From NCBI RefSeq assembly GCF_040436345.1, contig NC_133230.1, forward strand, positions 18,238,197-18,302,196: DNA of 64,000 bases, in the 5' to 3' direction. Each line of letters begins with the position of its first letter. The first letter of the stretch is position 1. The notes under the pieces were generated by a model. It made no database searches, had not been told where the DNA came from, and was given only the letters and a program-made list of their open reading frames with translations. Position numbers and translations under genes: made by a program. The DNA is from Pagrus major. Lineage: Eukaryota; Chordata; Actinopteri; Spariformes; Sparidae. This document shows, piece by piece, positions 24,201 to 34,310 of the stretch.

Positions 24201-24778
24201 AAACGCGGCGGCGCCTGAGTGTCGAGATCCATGACAAGCTCCAGAGGGCCGCCACCATCCGCAGCATGGAGCGCCGTCAGCTTGGCCTGGAGCAGCGGGC
24301 TCACTCCCTCGACATGCTGTCTCCGGAGAAGCGCGCCTTGTTTGCCAGCCTGGATGCTGGCCGCTTCAAGACTTCCTCCCAGGAGAGCATCGACACCAAG
24401 CTCAACAACCTGAGGCTGAAGGGGGCCTGCGAGCCGTACGACCATCAGGGGAGTGAGCAAGCGCCACAGACAGCGTCTTCCTCGGAGGAGAATCTCTTCA
24501 ACCTGCGCTTCGGATCTCTCACCAAGCTGGCCAGGCGCAACAAGAACCGCGAGCTGCGGAGGAACATTCCTGAGTATGCCCGACGGGCGAGTGTAGGCAT
24601 AAACAATGGCAGCGTCATGCTGGGTGAGGAGAGGACGGAGGAAGAAGAAGACGGGGAGCCAGATGAGGAGAAAAAAGAGGGAAACATCAGTCTGACAAAC
24701 CTGTCGCAGTATGCAAAGGAGCGCAGCAAGTTGAATGGCTTCATGCCAGTAGAGGCCAAAGATGAAGAGAACACCTAG
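7725..24778 (+). CDS. kcnk10: kcnk10, TREK-2 two-pore-domain potassium channel (7 coding exons, 574 aa)
   Basis: Plasma-membrane K2P leak channel of the mechano-, lipid- and heat-gated TREK/TRAAK group. Exons: 7725-7779, 11880-12295, 20361-20478, 22291-22451, 23303-23495, 23596-23738, 24140-24778; all have GT/AG borders and the phases join without a stop (1725 nt). The N-terminus [16 protein letters not shown] matches a remembered human KCNK10 isoform. Order: variable N-tail (1-94), M1 (about 99-122), cap with conserved Cys (HPCVTP), pore loop 1 TTIGYGN (194-200), M2, M3, pore loop 2 TVGIGDY (306-312), M4, and a long cytosolic tail with [10 protein letters not shown] and [18 protein letters not shown]. 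Human is about 540 aa; the extra length is in the Glu-rich C-terminus. Downstream Met80, Met87 and Met95 match the area where TREK channels use alternative translation starts. Oddities are listed under findings. Teleosts may have a/b paralogues; I cannot say which this is. Confidence 0.94.
8228..8615 (+). repeat. interspersed repeat, family R1 copy 1
   Basis: Starts 'gaggttatgttttgac', runs through 'aagattacacaaa', 'gatccaggaattttt' and 'tttctcagggaat', and ends 'ctctactgagtgcc'. The same word order recurs at about 31806-32070 and 35985-36290 (plus) and 60075-60410 (minus). Common fish interspersed repeat type; no ORF and no clear terminal inverted repeat. Confidence 0.65.
8623..8765 (+). repeat. 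tRNA-derived SINE
   Basis: The head has A-box-like 'tggctcaggaggtagagc' and B-box-like 'ggtagttcaattcc', spaced as in a tRNA gene. The tail resembles the 'taaagtgatttaagtggt ... gctgtataaatgc' end of a widespread fish SINE. It lies in kcnk10 intron 1, sense orientation. It is not a functional tRNA: the 3' half and acceptor pairing are absent. Confidence 0.75.
9214..9259 (+). repeat. (GA)n microsatellite
   Basis: About 23 uninterrupted GA units in kcnk10 intron 1, flanked by 'gtatcagata' direct repeats on the right. Confidence 0.95.
9261..11879 (+). other. kcnk10 intron 1, remainder
   Basis: No exon or named repeat that I can support apart from short A/T runs. AT-rich blocks with long unique text (for example 10420-10620) could hold conserved non-coding elements, but this cannot be judged from one sequence. 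Confidence 0.4.
11880..12295 (+). CDS. kcnk10: kcnk10 exon 2 (N-tail, M1, start of cap)
   Basis: Acceptor TTTTCCAG at 11872-11879, donor AAG|GTGAG at 12295/12296. Encodes residues 19-157: a Ser/Ala/Pro-rich N-tail, [14 protein letters not shown] (human: LSISSRATVVARM), then [17 protein letters not shown] (M1) and the cap helix start [20 protein letters not shown]. Met80, Met87 and Met95 lie just before M1. Confidence 0.93.
16980..17020 (+). repeat. terminal piece of a fish MITE/SINE, family R2
   Basis: 'caggtgtacctaataaagtg' followed by 'gccatggagtgtgata' matches the end of a family very common in fish genomes. A diverged relative ending 'caggtgttcctcattaac' lies at 28335-28375. Only the ends are recognised; the other boundaries are uncertain. 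Confidence 0.5.
17098..17120 (+). repeat. short (CTGTA)n tandem repeat
   Basis: About four and a half pentanucleotide units in kcnk10 intron 2. Confidence 0.85.
20361..20478 (+). CDS. kcnk10: kcnk10 exon 3 (cap end and pore helix 1)
   Basis: Acceptor CTCTTTCCAG, donor ATAG|GTAACG. Encodes [14 protein letters not shown], an N-glycosylation sequon NNSS, and [17 protein letters not shown], the first pore helix. The glycine of the filter is split across the exon 3/4 junction. Confidence 0.93.
20479..22290 (+). other. kcnk10 intron 3
   Basis: About 1.8 kb, AT-rich, with a pyrimidine-rich lead-in to the exon 4 acceptor. No repeat or exon is recognised. Confidence 0.5.
22291..22451 (+). CDS. kcnk10: kcnk10 exon 4 (filter 1 and M2)
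   Basis: Acceptor TTTTGACAG, donor CAGG|GTGAGT. Completes [10 protein letters not shown] and encodes M2 ([19 protein letters not shown] then [13 protein letters not shown]). It differs from the human protein as I recall it at Cys207 (human Gly) and Val239 (human Gly). Confidence 0.93.
22452..23302 (+). other. kcnk10 intron 4
   Basis: 851 nt, no feature recognised. It ends in a long T-rich tract before the exon 5 acceptor. Confidence 0.5.
23303..23495 (+). CDS. kcnk10: kcnk10 exon 5 (M3 and filter 2)
   Basis: Acceptor TTTTCTTAG, donor GCAG|GTAGG. Encodes the M2-M3 linker (QISQTKIRV), M3 ([19 protein letters not shown]) and pore loop 2, [10 protein letters not shown]. The filter has Ile at 309 (codon ATA, 23477-23479), where TREK proteins as I recall have Phe. 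Confidence 0.93.
23596..23738 (+). CDS. kcnk10: kcnk10 exon 6 (M4)
   Basis: Acceptor CTCCAG at 23590-23595, donor GAGGAG|GTGGGG. Encodes [19 protein letters not shown], the M4 helix, and [10 protein letters not shown], the start of the proximal C-tail. Confidence 0.93.
24140..24778 (+). CDS. kcnk10: kcnk10 exon 7 (cytosolic tail and stop)
   Basis: Acceptor TTGTCACAG. Encodes the proximal tail [14 protein letters not shown], which carries the acidic pH/lipid sensor glutamates and the region of PKA/AKAP control in the family, then [36 protein letters not shown], and a diverged Glu-rich end ([19 protein letters not shown]) before TAG at 24776. It is much more GC-rich than the flanks. Confidence 0.94.
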   Translation, partial: VGEFKAHAAEWKANVRAEFRETRRRLSVEIHDKLQRAATIRSMERRQLGLEQRAHSLDMLSPEKRALFASLDAGRFKTSSQESIDTKLNNLRLKGACEPYDHQGSEQAPQTASSSEENLFNLRFGSLTKLARRNKNRELRRNIPEYARRASVGINNGSVMLGEERTEEEEDGEPDEEKKEGNISLTNLSQYAKERSKLNGFMPVEAKDEENT

Positions 24779-26215
24779 ATACTGTGTGGACAGAAACAGA
24801 GTGACAGATACAGACAGAGACACAGAACAAGAGTGCATGAGATGTCAAGAAACGTGCCTTTCTGTTTCCTATGCTTCGATTGGAACTGCTCCCAGGAAAT
24901 TATCGTGCCATAGCCATGGGAAGAAAATGTGTTGCCAAAAATGAATGAATAGAAGAGACAGAAGAGGCTGTAGTTAAATACCTCATATCGGGTGTTGCTG
25001 TAGAACGGGCTACTTAAGAACTCTAATGTCTACAGGAGCTGTCTCCACAGCTTCGTTGTCTTTCAGCCCCGAAGACATGGGCAACGGTTATCTGCTAATG
25101 TAGAATCTTATTTTTTAACAATGTGGGCAGGACTTCCCGAGAGCGAGCTTCATGTCATCCATCTTCAGAAACATTAATCGATCTCCGCTTTGTCATCTCA
25201 TACTGTGGGAGCTATTTTTAGCCCAGCGGCCTGCGTTGAAAGGACTTCCACGCTTAATGAGCAGAGGGCGGGAGGTTGTGTTGCGGCCGGATCAATAGAC
25301 AGTATGAGCATTTACCTAGCTGACATGTACAATTATCCTTACATGGTATGTGACTTTGAAAATGTAGCCCTAAGGCATCAACTACTGCATACTAAGAGCT
25401 CATGAAAAACAAACTATTCACCTTGATAGTGCATGGTTATTAAAACACAACCATAGCATATGACTGACATAAACTAGCTTGCTAAAGCCTGGAATAAAAA
25501 CTGTAATTTTTTGTCAATAAAATGAAATGTACTGCTTTCATTAGTATTTGGTGGATAAAAAAAAAAAACATGTACTTCAATAGAAATCGGTACCGTTGTT
25601 GAGCTGGAGTTCACCCGACAGACGCACACTTAATCACCTTTGGCCATAAGATTGTCAGCAATGTTTGAAAAACACCTTTTTTTTGTAAATGACATTCACT
25701 TTGTCACAAATGTCTTGAAATCGCTTAAATGACTTTTTAATTAATGAATGTGATGCTGTTGATTTTGTACTCACCAAGCATGTTTGAATCTGTGTTTACT
25801 CCTTTTGATATCAGCCAAGCACTTGAGTTGTATTTTCCATTCAGCTGTAAATTATGAACTAAATATGTTTCTTTTTTATATATTTCTTTTCTGAATGTGT
25901 GTTTTCCTGTAGTTCCTAGAGGTTCACTGACACATGAACATTTTTACTTTTACAAACAGGCACTGGCAACCCAATCTGTATTTAGCAGAATTACAATATG
26001 TATCACTAAGCGTGCATTGTGTGCATGTCTAAAGCTGAATTACACACACTGGTTGTCCTTGTAACCTGTTTACCTGACATGAATATCATTAACCTTTCCA
26101 TGACCATGACCTGTGAGCGACCGTTTGTTGTGTACAGCTTATTTTATGAACAGATCACATTAAATGTAGTGAGTGCCTTTTTCCAGATAATAAACACGAC
26201 AAAATAAATTTAAAA
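24779..26215 (+). other. kcnk10 3'UTR (inferred)
   Basis: Unique AT-rich sequence after the stop, with AATAAA signals near 25493 and 25516 and again near 26188-26203. No ORF of note. The position and polyadenylation signals suggest a 0.7-1.4 kb 3'UTR; which signal is used is not known. Confidence 0.5.
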
Positions 26216-27860
26216 GGTGGTGATTGCTATTTTCCAAACAGCATTAGCATATTATTTCAATATACACCAGTGGCGTCACAGGGTGAACTGGAAGGGCGTT
26301 GATTTTCCAAGGGCATCGCTGCGAAATTATATTCCAGAATTACAGCCATCATATAGTAGGAAAAGCACAGATGTTACACTAATGTTAATAACATTCCTTC
26401 AATTTAAGTGGTCAGTAAATCACGACAATGTGCTAAATGGGATTCAGCCATCATTAATTTTACTACTCGCGCATGTGCTTTTCTCACGGTGGCTAAACGT
26501 CTTTCCTGAAAAAGGCCAACTGCAGGCCAACTGCTTTCATCACAAAGGTTTTGCAAAGAACTTTCGTTAGAAGTACTGTTCATAGGCTTTGAACACACAT
26601 TTATACAGTCTTTAGAAAAACATGCAAGCATGTTATTGTTAGAGATATAGACATTATATTACATTACATTGACATTGGCTAAACACAAAATCTCCCTTGT
26701 TAAACATGTACATCATTTCAAATGGAGATTTCTATTAGATGAGGTTACTTCTGGACGACCGAATAGCTTGTACATCCGGCGCCTGGGTGAGAGGAAATAA
26801 CTTTTCATACCACCCGGTTGCGGTAGTCCGTATTTGCCATTCAAAAAGGGAAACAGGAAGACTGAGCACAACAGATATACAAACCGTTATGATAAAGCAG
26901 CAATTGCAAACCATTGTCATGGCACTCAGCCACTTGTATTGGAGAATATGTCTGATAAAAAGTGGGTGAAAAGTGGGTGAAACCATGGATACTACAGTGA
27001 CAGGCTCAAGGGGTTTTCCCTTTCTTTTCCGTTTCTCTCCTTGTGCATGGATTCGCTTTGCTGAACGGCCAGTTCAACATGCTCAATCGGCCGAAAAAGC
27101 AGCCGACAAGGACGGACTAGTGCCAATGGCGAGGGACACACTGCAAAAACTGGGGCTAGGGATGCTCACCGACGGCCTATTGGACAACGGCCGACCGTCA
27201 GGGCACTAACACAAATACCAATAGAATAGAAAACGGTTACATTTATGTATAGCATAATTACATTTTTTATTTTTTCTCCTAAAACAATGTTGAAAAATGT
27301 GAAAATATTCTTTGCCATTATATGCAGTTTAATTTCATTCTTCAAAAATCTCTACAGGCTAACAAAAACATGCTAAATACTACTTTATACTCTGCTAGCA
27401 CTAATGAACTTTTTACTAATCTTAGAATTCTGCCCTGAAATAAAATCAAGGGGACAAACACAAGTCATGCGGACACACTACAAATACTCTCAATTTACTG
27501 AATTTATTCAAACACAGTATGTCACCAAAGCAGAGCTTCTCTGCACACTTTAATTTATTTTTACCCGTTTTCACTCCACAAATGTTTAGCCCAACCAATC
27601 TTTTTAAATTTACATCATCGCTGTAAATTTGTCTTGATGCAGCTTTTGGGTAATTAAATGACAGAACTCATTATGATGTAAGTGACTCCCAGCGTGTTGC
27701 AGGACGCTGGAGGTCTGCTATCTGTGCATGTCCATAGCTCGGAGCCACAGTCACGTGTGTCAAAGTGTGTGCGGCACCCAGGAAAAAGAGCCGGCTGACG
27801 GCGCCACAAAAGGAATTAATCAGGGAGACAGGTCAGTAAAGGCAGAGCCATAAATTTCAT
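26216..27860. other. gene-poor stretch downstream of kcnk10
   Basis: Two blocks have repeat character. One is 26250-26600, with open frames on both strands but no family that I recognise. The other is about 26985-27205, with words such as 'caatcggccgaaaaagcagc' and 'gacggcctattggacaac' that look like a high-copy fish DNA transposon. No gene is supported. Confidence 0.35.
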
Positions 27861-27867
27861 GTAATAG

Positions 27868-27872
<5 letters not shown>

Positions 27873-27912
<40 letters not shown>
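27873..27912 (+). repeat. (GT)n microsatellite
   Basis: About 20 GT units between 'gaaaggg' and 'tttgtgg'. It creates spurious Cys-Val open frames. Confidence 0.95.
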
Positions 27913-27915
<3 letters not shown>

Positions 27916-29934
27916 TGGATGTTTTTCCTTCAAGGTGGAAGCGACCTCAACCTCCCTCCCCTCTTTCTCTTTTGTCCGTCTCTCACTATCTGTACGTCCC
28001 TTTATCTCTGTCCCTCCCACACACAATGAATCAGCCAGGGATTTTATCTTTACAGTTAATGTATTAATATTTTTTTTCTTAATTAATTTTATTTAGGTCT
28101 GTTTACTCAATCAGAGTAGTTGACATAGAAGAGGCTGGTCGAGCCGGTCCTACTGCACAGCAGGAAACAGAAAAACATCAGCCCCCCTTATATGCAGGGG
28201 ATGTGCTCAATAACAAGACATTTTCCAGTATAATGCATTTCCATACAATACCAGCACTGAATACAGGCTGAGAGATAATCAACACTTCACTAGCAGAGTC
28301 GGTGAAAACTGAGTGAGAGGCTGTTGCATTGGATTGCACAGGTGTTCCTCATTAACTGGTACATCAGAGTGTGATGCGGCTGTTTCAAGGCTCAGTGCCC
28401 TGAGGCATCAGAAAGACTTTTTTTAAAATAAATATCTACATTTTTACATATCGTATTAGAAGATGGCATGTTTCTGGTGTATCAAACGAGGGGATGAAGT
28501 GGGTATGATGTTGCTTTTTGAGGTAGGAGTACACTTTCATAACCACATGTGCTGCAGTGCTATAAAAGGAAGAAATATCCAAATAACAATGAAAGGGGAG
28601 AGGGACGAGTTTGAGGAACGGGTTTGATCAAACGCTTGAACAGTGCATCTGTCTCATTGGCAGCTGCAGTTTTTGGTGCAATTAAAAAAAAATGCACATG
28701 TAAATGTAAGTCATGTTTTAACAAGGCCGGTGTTTGTATGTTACAGGGGGAAAAAAATATTCATCTGATACTTTGGCACAGTATCTTCCATCTGTCGTCC
28801 ATTTGAATTATGACACTTTGCCAGAGTGAGTCTTAAAACTTGCCTGATGCCAAGAGGCATCTCTTACTCCTGGCATACCGTCAGTTAAGGAAACATTAAC
28901 TGGAGTGTTGTGGCCTCACAGCTCTTCCCCCCATTAAAGAGCTGTGCAAATTACCCTGAGGGATGCTGCAGACGGTGTCACATATCCATCAAACAAGATT
29001 TGTTTTAGAGAGTGTATGACTGAGAACAAAGGCTTGTGTGTCTCACCCAGAGAGGATGGCCCAGCATGCATGGGCACACATCCTAATTTTACCATGATTA
29101 TACAAATGCTCGTGAAGTGAAGGTGGCACAGCTACAATAGAAAAACCAGTCAGTCCACTTTGAATCGAGTGATTAAACAAATTCGCTCCCTGATACAATC
29201 TTTCACTTCCCTTTAAGGAAGTTCAAAATGGCCATGAAGCTTCTGTGGGGGCTAACCTATCTTCATTGTTTGTGCATATTTGGTCATGAATTAAGAATTA
29301 ATCTTGCATGTTACGGGAAATTCTGCAGCTGTTCTCAGATAGAAATCGGACTTGGCTCCCTCCTGTTAGTATAAGTGGGATATCAAACCGTTCCTCTATG
29401 CAGAGAACTTTGACCTGCAAAGCAGCATGACTCACACAGGCTGTGATGTCTTCTTGAAAATTCAGAGTGGAGAAGGATTGTTGCTATTTTGGGCTATCCC
29501 GAAATATATAACTGGCTAGACCAAGAAGTACATTTACCTACATTATGAAAGCAACACATAATTTCAGCAATACCATCAACCCTACCACAATTCTGCTGTT
29601 ACGACTGGGGTGTGAGAGAACAAGTCTTGAAGGCCGCAGTTAACTGCAGTTCGAGACTGTATTTTACCATTTGTAAGTGTGTCACCACTGGATACTTTTA
29701 AGGAAACCTTGAGGCAATTTCCAGACATGTTTGTGGCAACAAAACCAGGCATCTTAGGCCAAAACATGATCTTTTCCTAACCCTAGCCAAGTGTTTTGTG
29801 TGCCTTATCTTTGTGTACCAGAGAGTTACACAGCAGTGTCACCGAACATTTAACAAAGAAATGTCAATTTTCAACATTTTCATGATTTGCAGAAACGCTA
29901 ACTGCCAACATTTTTTCTAATGATTTGGTTGGTG
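27913..29934. other. intergenic, repeat-rich
   Basis: Contains an R2-like end at 28335-28380. At about 29690-29830 there is a block ('catgtttgtggcaacaaaac', 'ttttcctaaccctagcc') that shares words with 54895-55010 and 62908-63020. No coding exon is recognised. Confidence 0.4.
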
Positions 29935-30367
29935 ATGTCGCTCAGTGGCTAAATTGCATCGTGGGTAATGTAGGCGCCAGGTTTTTCTAAGCAGTCGACT
30001 GGTCTAATACAACACTGTTGGACTCATCATGGACAGTCAGGGTGATCCAGTCTTTGGGGCCCAAGGCAAAAATTCCCAGGGTGCCCCTCTAACCAGCGTT
30101 CATCACCGTTATGTTAGAAATAATCCGACACCACCGAAAAATGTATGAAAAACAAACATTTTTCATTTAGATTTTTTCATTTTCATTCTATATTTTATTT
30201 CAACTTTGCCTGGTTTTCCTCTCCTGGTGGTGCCCCTCTGTGGACAGTTTAAAAATAAATGATCAAAATCATTAATATAGTTCTGTTTTTTAGTCTACAC
30301 ATTCTTCTTCTCTTTCCAAACCTGGCGCCTACATTACCCACAATACAATTTAGCCACTGAGTGACAT
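29935..30367. mobile_element. MITE with about 50-bp terminal inverted repeats
   Basis: The left end (29935-29984, 'ctcagtggctaaattgcatc' then 'gtgggtaatgtaggcgccag') is repeated in inverse at 30318-30367 with only a few mismatches. The roughly 330-nt core has no ORF. This is the structure of a non-autonomous DNA transposon. The target duplication is not clear by eye. Confidence 0.75.
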
Positions 30368-31490
30368 TACTGGAAGAAATTTATCAGATTACATACAGCC
30401 ACATATGCAGTAGTACTCCTGAAGACCTTTCAACACACTTTAATGTGTAAAATTGGTGGAGTTAACCTTTAGGATCATTTAGCTACCTGTTTGTGATCTA
30501 AGTTTTGAAACTCATATGCAGATTTTATGCCCAAATTAGCATTAAAAGTTGACAGATGAATGCTTCTTATTAAAGACAAGTTTCACTGAAGTCTAAAAAA
30601 AGAGGCACCAAAAGGGTAGATATAAAAAAAAAACACTGAAGAAGACAACAAAATCTTATTTTCCTATTTTTAACACCTGCTGTCAGTCAGTTAAGATGGA
30701 AACAGATGGATTTGATACATAATCTGCCTATAAAAGCCTTTCCCTTCAAATGTTTCTAATTCTGGTTCTTTTTAATTGTTTCAGCTGTGTCACTATTTGA
30801 TTTCTTACTTGTTTTTTATGACACTGCAACTTTCACTTACGAAAAATAAGGTGTATTGTTTAGCCCCTGCATGTGGTTTAATTTATATCAACTAGAGCAG
30901 TGTGTTACACTAATTTCAGCTAAATTAAACCTCAAAGACAGGAAAGAATCATTAAAAAAATGATGCAACATGATTTTGCCGCCTGTTAAAAAGTGAAAAT
31001 AGAGACAGAATCTCATCCAACACATTCAAATTAACTGCAAACATCACTGCATTGTAATGCCAAGATTTGCTACCCCCTTTGTCAAAGTGATCATAGTTTC
31101 CTCACACTGAAGATTTCGGTAGGTTGCTGCCGGAACAAGGAGCTGCTGTGAGGAAGTGAGAAGTGTGAAAGTGCTGAGAGCGACAGAGAGGATGATGAGG
31201 AGGAAAGGGTGGTGGGAGTGTCAGACAGTCACCCGGAGGATTCCAGTGTGTTTCACATCAACAGGGGACAGATGTGAAATCTGCCTGACAATGTGTCTGG
31301 CAGCCGATATACTGAAGTGAAGAGAGGTGTAATATGATGTCATCCAAAGCAGTCAAGAGAAACTGACAAATCAAGTACATCATGGGACGCTGAAGTTCGG
31401 AAGAGGGCTCACACCAGGAGTTGAACTCATGACACATTTTGGATTGACTGGGGTTGACAGATACAGTTAAACTGTTGAGTTAAATATAAC

Positions 31491-31650
31491 AGTTGTTGGG
31501 GCTTGCTGATAGCCTCGGCGTCTGACGCTGTAATCGCAACATCTCCAGTTCAAGTCTGGTTGCCTTTTCTGCGTGTCATCCCTCCTCTCTATGCTTTCAT
31601 TTCCTGTCAATCTCTTAAACTGCCCACAATAAAAAATATAGGAGAGACAA
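31491..31650 (+). repeat. degenerate tRNA-derived SINE
   Basis: Diverged A box ('gcttgctgatagcctcgg') and B box ('agttcaagtctgg'), followed by 'gcgtgtcatccctcctctct' and 'aaaaaata'. This matches the body and tail of a known fish tRNA-SINE type. Not a functional tRNA. Confidence 0.6.
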
Positions 31651-31805
31651 CATATCAAATTTGAGCCGTTTTCCTCCACACTGATGCAGATTTAAAGGGG
31701 CAATAGGCACAACAAGTTCGCCACTACAAAAGACAAAGACAAAAATGTCCAATCTTCCAAAGCCCAAAAATCAAACCACAAAGGAACATTATAATTTTTA
31801 CGGTT

Positions 31806-32070
31806 TTGTTTGTTTGTTTGGTTTGTCAGCAAGATTACACAAAAACTATGGAACAGATTTCCATGAAACTTGGATGAAGGATTAATCTCAGCCCAAAAAA
31901 GATCCCATTAACTCTTGGTGCTGATCCAGTTAAAGGGACGGATCCAGGAACTTTTTTTTTTTAACATTGTAAGATTGGGTGTCTTTGATATTTTTGTTCA
32001 TTTCTTAGGGAATAATGCATGAATGTTGATGAAAAAAGCACAGGTGTTTAGGTGACTGGTATCTGTAACT
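31806..32070 (+). repeat. interspersed repeat, family R1 copy 2
   Basis: Same word order as 8228-8615: 'agattacacaaaaactatgg', 'ccatgaaacttggatg', 'ggatccaggaactttt', 'cttagggaataatgcatg'. Ends near 'taggtgactggtatctgt'. Confidence 0.65.
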
Positions 32071-33041
32071 CAGATTTAGTCTAACCGAAATTAATCCTGA
32101 TGATGACATATACATGTACAGTACATACAGTATATTCATATATATAGGGAGTAGAAAATATGTTACATTTGTCAGTACAATCCAGTTTGTAGTGAAAAGG
32201 GTATAAATTAGCTCATTAAATTAAAAATGAATGTGACGAAAGTTATAACTGAATATGACTTGAATATTCACATTTCCAGGCTATTTTTAAAGACATTATG
32301 TCGCACAAATTAACGGTCCATTCAGAAACTTTGAAAGGAGTCACGGTGTAATTCGTCAGTGCTCTCCGCTTTTCTGCTCTCCACTGACTGTAGATAACTG
32401 TTATTATGGCTGAGTCAGACAAGTGGGAAAGAAACAAGTGAAAGACAGCGGGACAGTTTGGATTATAGATTGGGAGATAGCTGTCTGGGAAAAGCAGGGT
32501 TTTAGATTAGAATAATGAAAAGTTTAAAGGGACAAACTGCGTGGAAAAGTGGCGGGACGAAAAAGATTTCAGGGTCACGACTGAATGAGGAAGGAAATAC
32601 TATTGTCAGTATTACTGCATAGTTGGAGCAAATTGTTCAGTGTAAATAAACCATATTGGAAGCCTTATTTATTCTTTAAACCTGCATTAAATACAGTAAA
32701 ACTAGAGTGATTCTATACTTACATGACATTACAAATGGCTTATGTAATGTTGTTAGTGCACAAGTCTACACTGCTATATTTGTCCATCTGTTTCCTTTTT
32801 TAGCACATGTGTTATTTGGCTCAGTTTTTCTCTGCGGCACGTGTACAGTATGTGTACATAACCCTGACTGTTCCTGCAGACCACAGACCTGCCAACATCC
32901 TGATGCAGCTGTGTAGCCCTGCATCCTGATTCAAGACCTGTTTTTAACCTTTTAATGACAAGATAACCAGAATAATCAAAATATACAGATTCAGCATTGA
33001 AGTTTTGTCCTTTACACTTTGACTTCGAGCACACACTCACC

Positions 33042-33068
33042 TTTTCTTTTTCTTTTTCTTTTTTTTAT
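33042..33068 (+). repeat. (CTTTTT)n pyrimidine tract
   Basis: Four imperfect CTTTTT-type units ending in a T run. Confidence 0.8.
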
Positions 33069-33738
33069 TGCATACAGTCAGATCACCAGTGTAGATAACA
33101 CTGCCATTCGTTCATCATGCCTGAGAGGGGGCAGACTCCCACACACGTGCCACTGCTGAAACTCTGACGAAACCTCTTGACGCTCAGTTACCTCCATCTC
33201 CTTTACATATAAAGAAGTGTCTGTTGCAGAATCAAGGACAGTGGAAGGTGAGAAGATGTGTGTTTGAATGGGCTTTGTAGCTCGCAGGTTCTGCTGATGC
33301 AGGTTATTCAGTGGTAGGTGAAGCACATTATTTGACATGGATGGATGGAGGGAAGAAAGAGGCAGGACAAGGACTCACATGGTAGAGCACATGTCCTCAC
33401 CAGCCTTTGTTGTTACGAAGGTATGACGGCAAAACGAGACGAGTGTCACATTTAAGATACCTGAGAAAAACGTGAGATTTAAAATCTTGCAGGTTTTCTC
33501 ACCTCTGAGGTTGTTATTGAAATAAAAGATAAATCTGTTCTCATCTGTTACATTATGGGGACTCACTTCCCATCCGGTGACATAAAGTTGATCCATGTAA
33601 GGTTAATCCTGAGCTTTTTATTAATGATCTAAGGTCAAAGCCTGTGTGTGCATTTGTATGTTTGTAAGTTACTTCATGCATGTGTCTATGAGGTGTAGGG
33701 ACATGTGTTTGTCTTCTCAGATCTCACATCTCAGATCC

Positions 33739-34310
33739 TTAAAGGATAAATTCAAACAAAATGAAAATTCAGTCGTTATCTACTCCCCCCATGCGGATGG
33801 AAATTTGGGCGAAGTTTGTTGTCCACAAAACATTTCTGGCGCTTCACAGCAAAACAGTGTTGCAGCATTCTCCTGAACAACTGAAGTAGATGGGGACTTG
33901 TTTTAAAATGTTGGTTTAGAAACAACTGACATAAAAAAAATATGGTTGTGTAGTAATGATTTTAGCTAAGCAGCTACAATTACAATTTCAGATTAAAGGT
34001 GTAAAGGTGCACTATGTACCTTTGGAAAAGAAATTCAAACCCAAAAAGGTAACATTTACAATGAGCTAATAATACAAACTCAGAAATATTATATATATAT
34101 GTATCTAGTTCCATGGCTAAATATTGAAGGAAATATAGTCCCCAGACTGCTGTTTGAAGCTAGAAATATGGCTGCTGAGAAGGGTCCTGCAACTGTAAAC
34201 AAGGCAAAACTTTTACAAAAATTGTGTTGCTCCAGAAATGTTTTGTGTACTATGCAACGCCACCCGACTTTCCATCATCATGGGGGTGAGTAGATAATGA
34301 CTAGACTAGA
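33739..34310. mobile_element. MITE with about 75-bp inverted ends
   Basis: The left arm ('gtcgttatctactccccc', 'atgcggatggaaat', 'ccacaaaacatttctgg') recurs in inverse near 34225-34305 ('cagaaatgttttgtgt', 'tccatcatcatgggggtgag', 'tagataatgacta'). A third, partial copy of this end lies at 62605-62655. Well-known fish foldback type; no ORF that I would call a gene. Confidence 0.7.

Noticed and set aside
24134-24838. 234-codon minus-strand ORF
   Set aside because: Antisense shadow of GC-rich kcnk10 exon 7; no family resemblance.
26217-26570. 117-codon plus-strand ORF after kcnk10
   Set aside because: No recognised domain, no splice or promoter context, and an open frame also on the other strand; not enough to call a gene.
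27820-28096. Cys-Val and Thr-His repeat ORFs
   Set aside because: Produced by the GT microsatellite.
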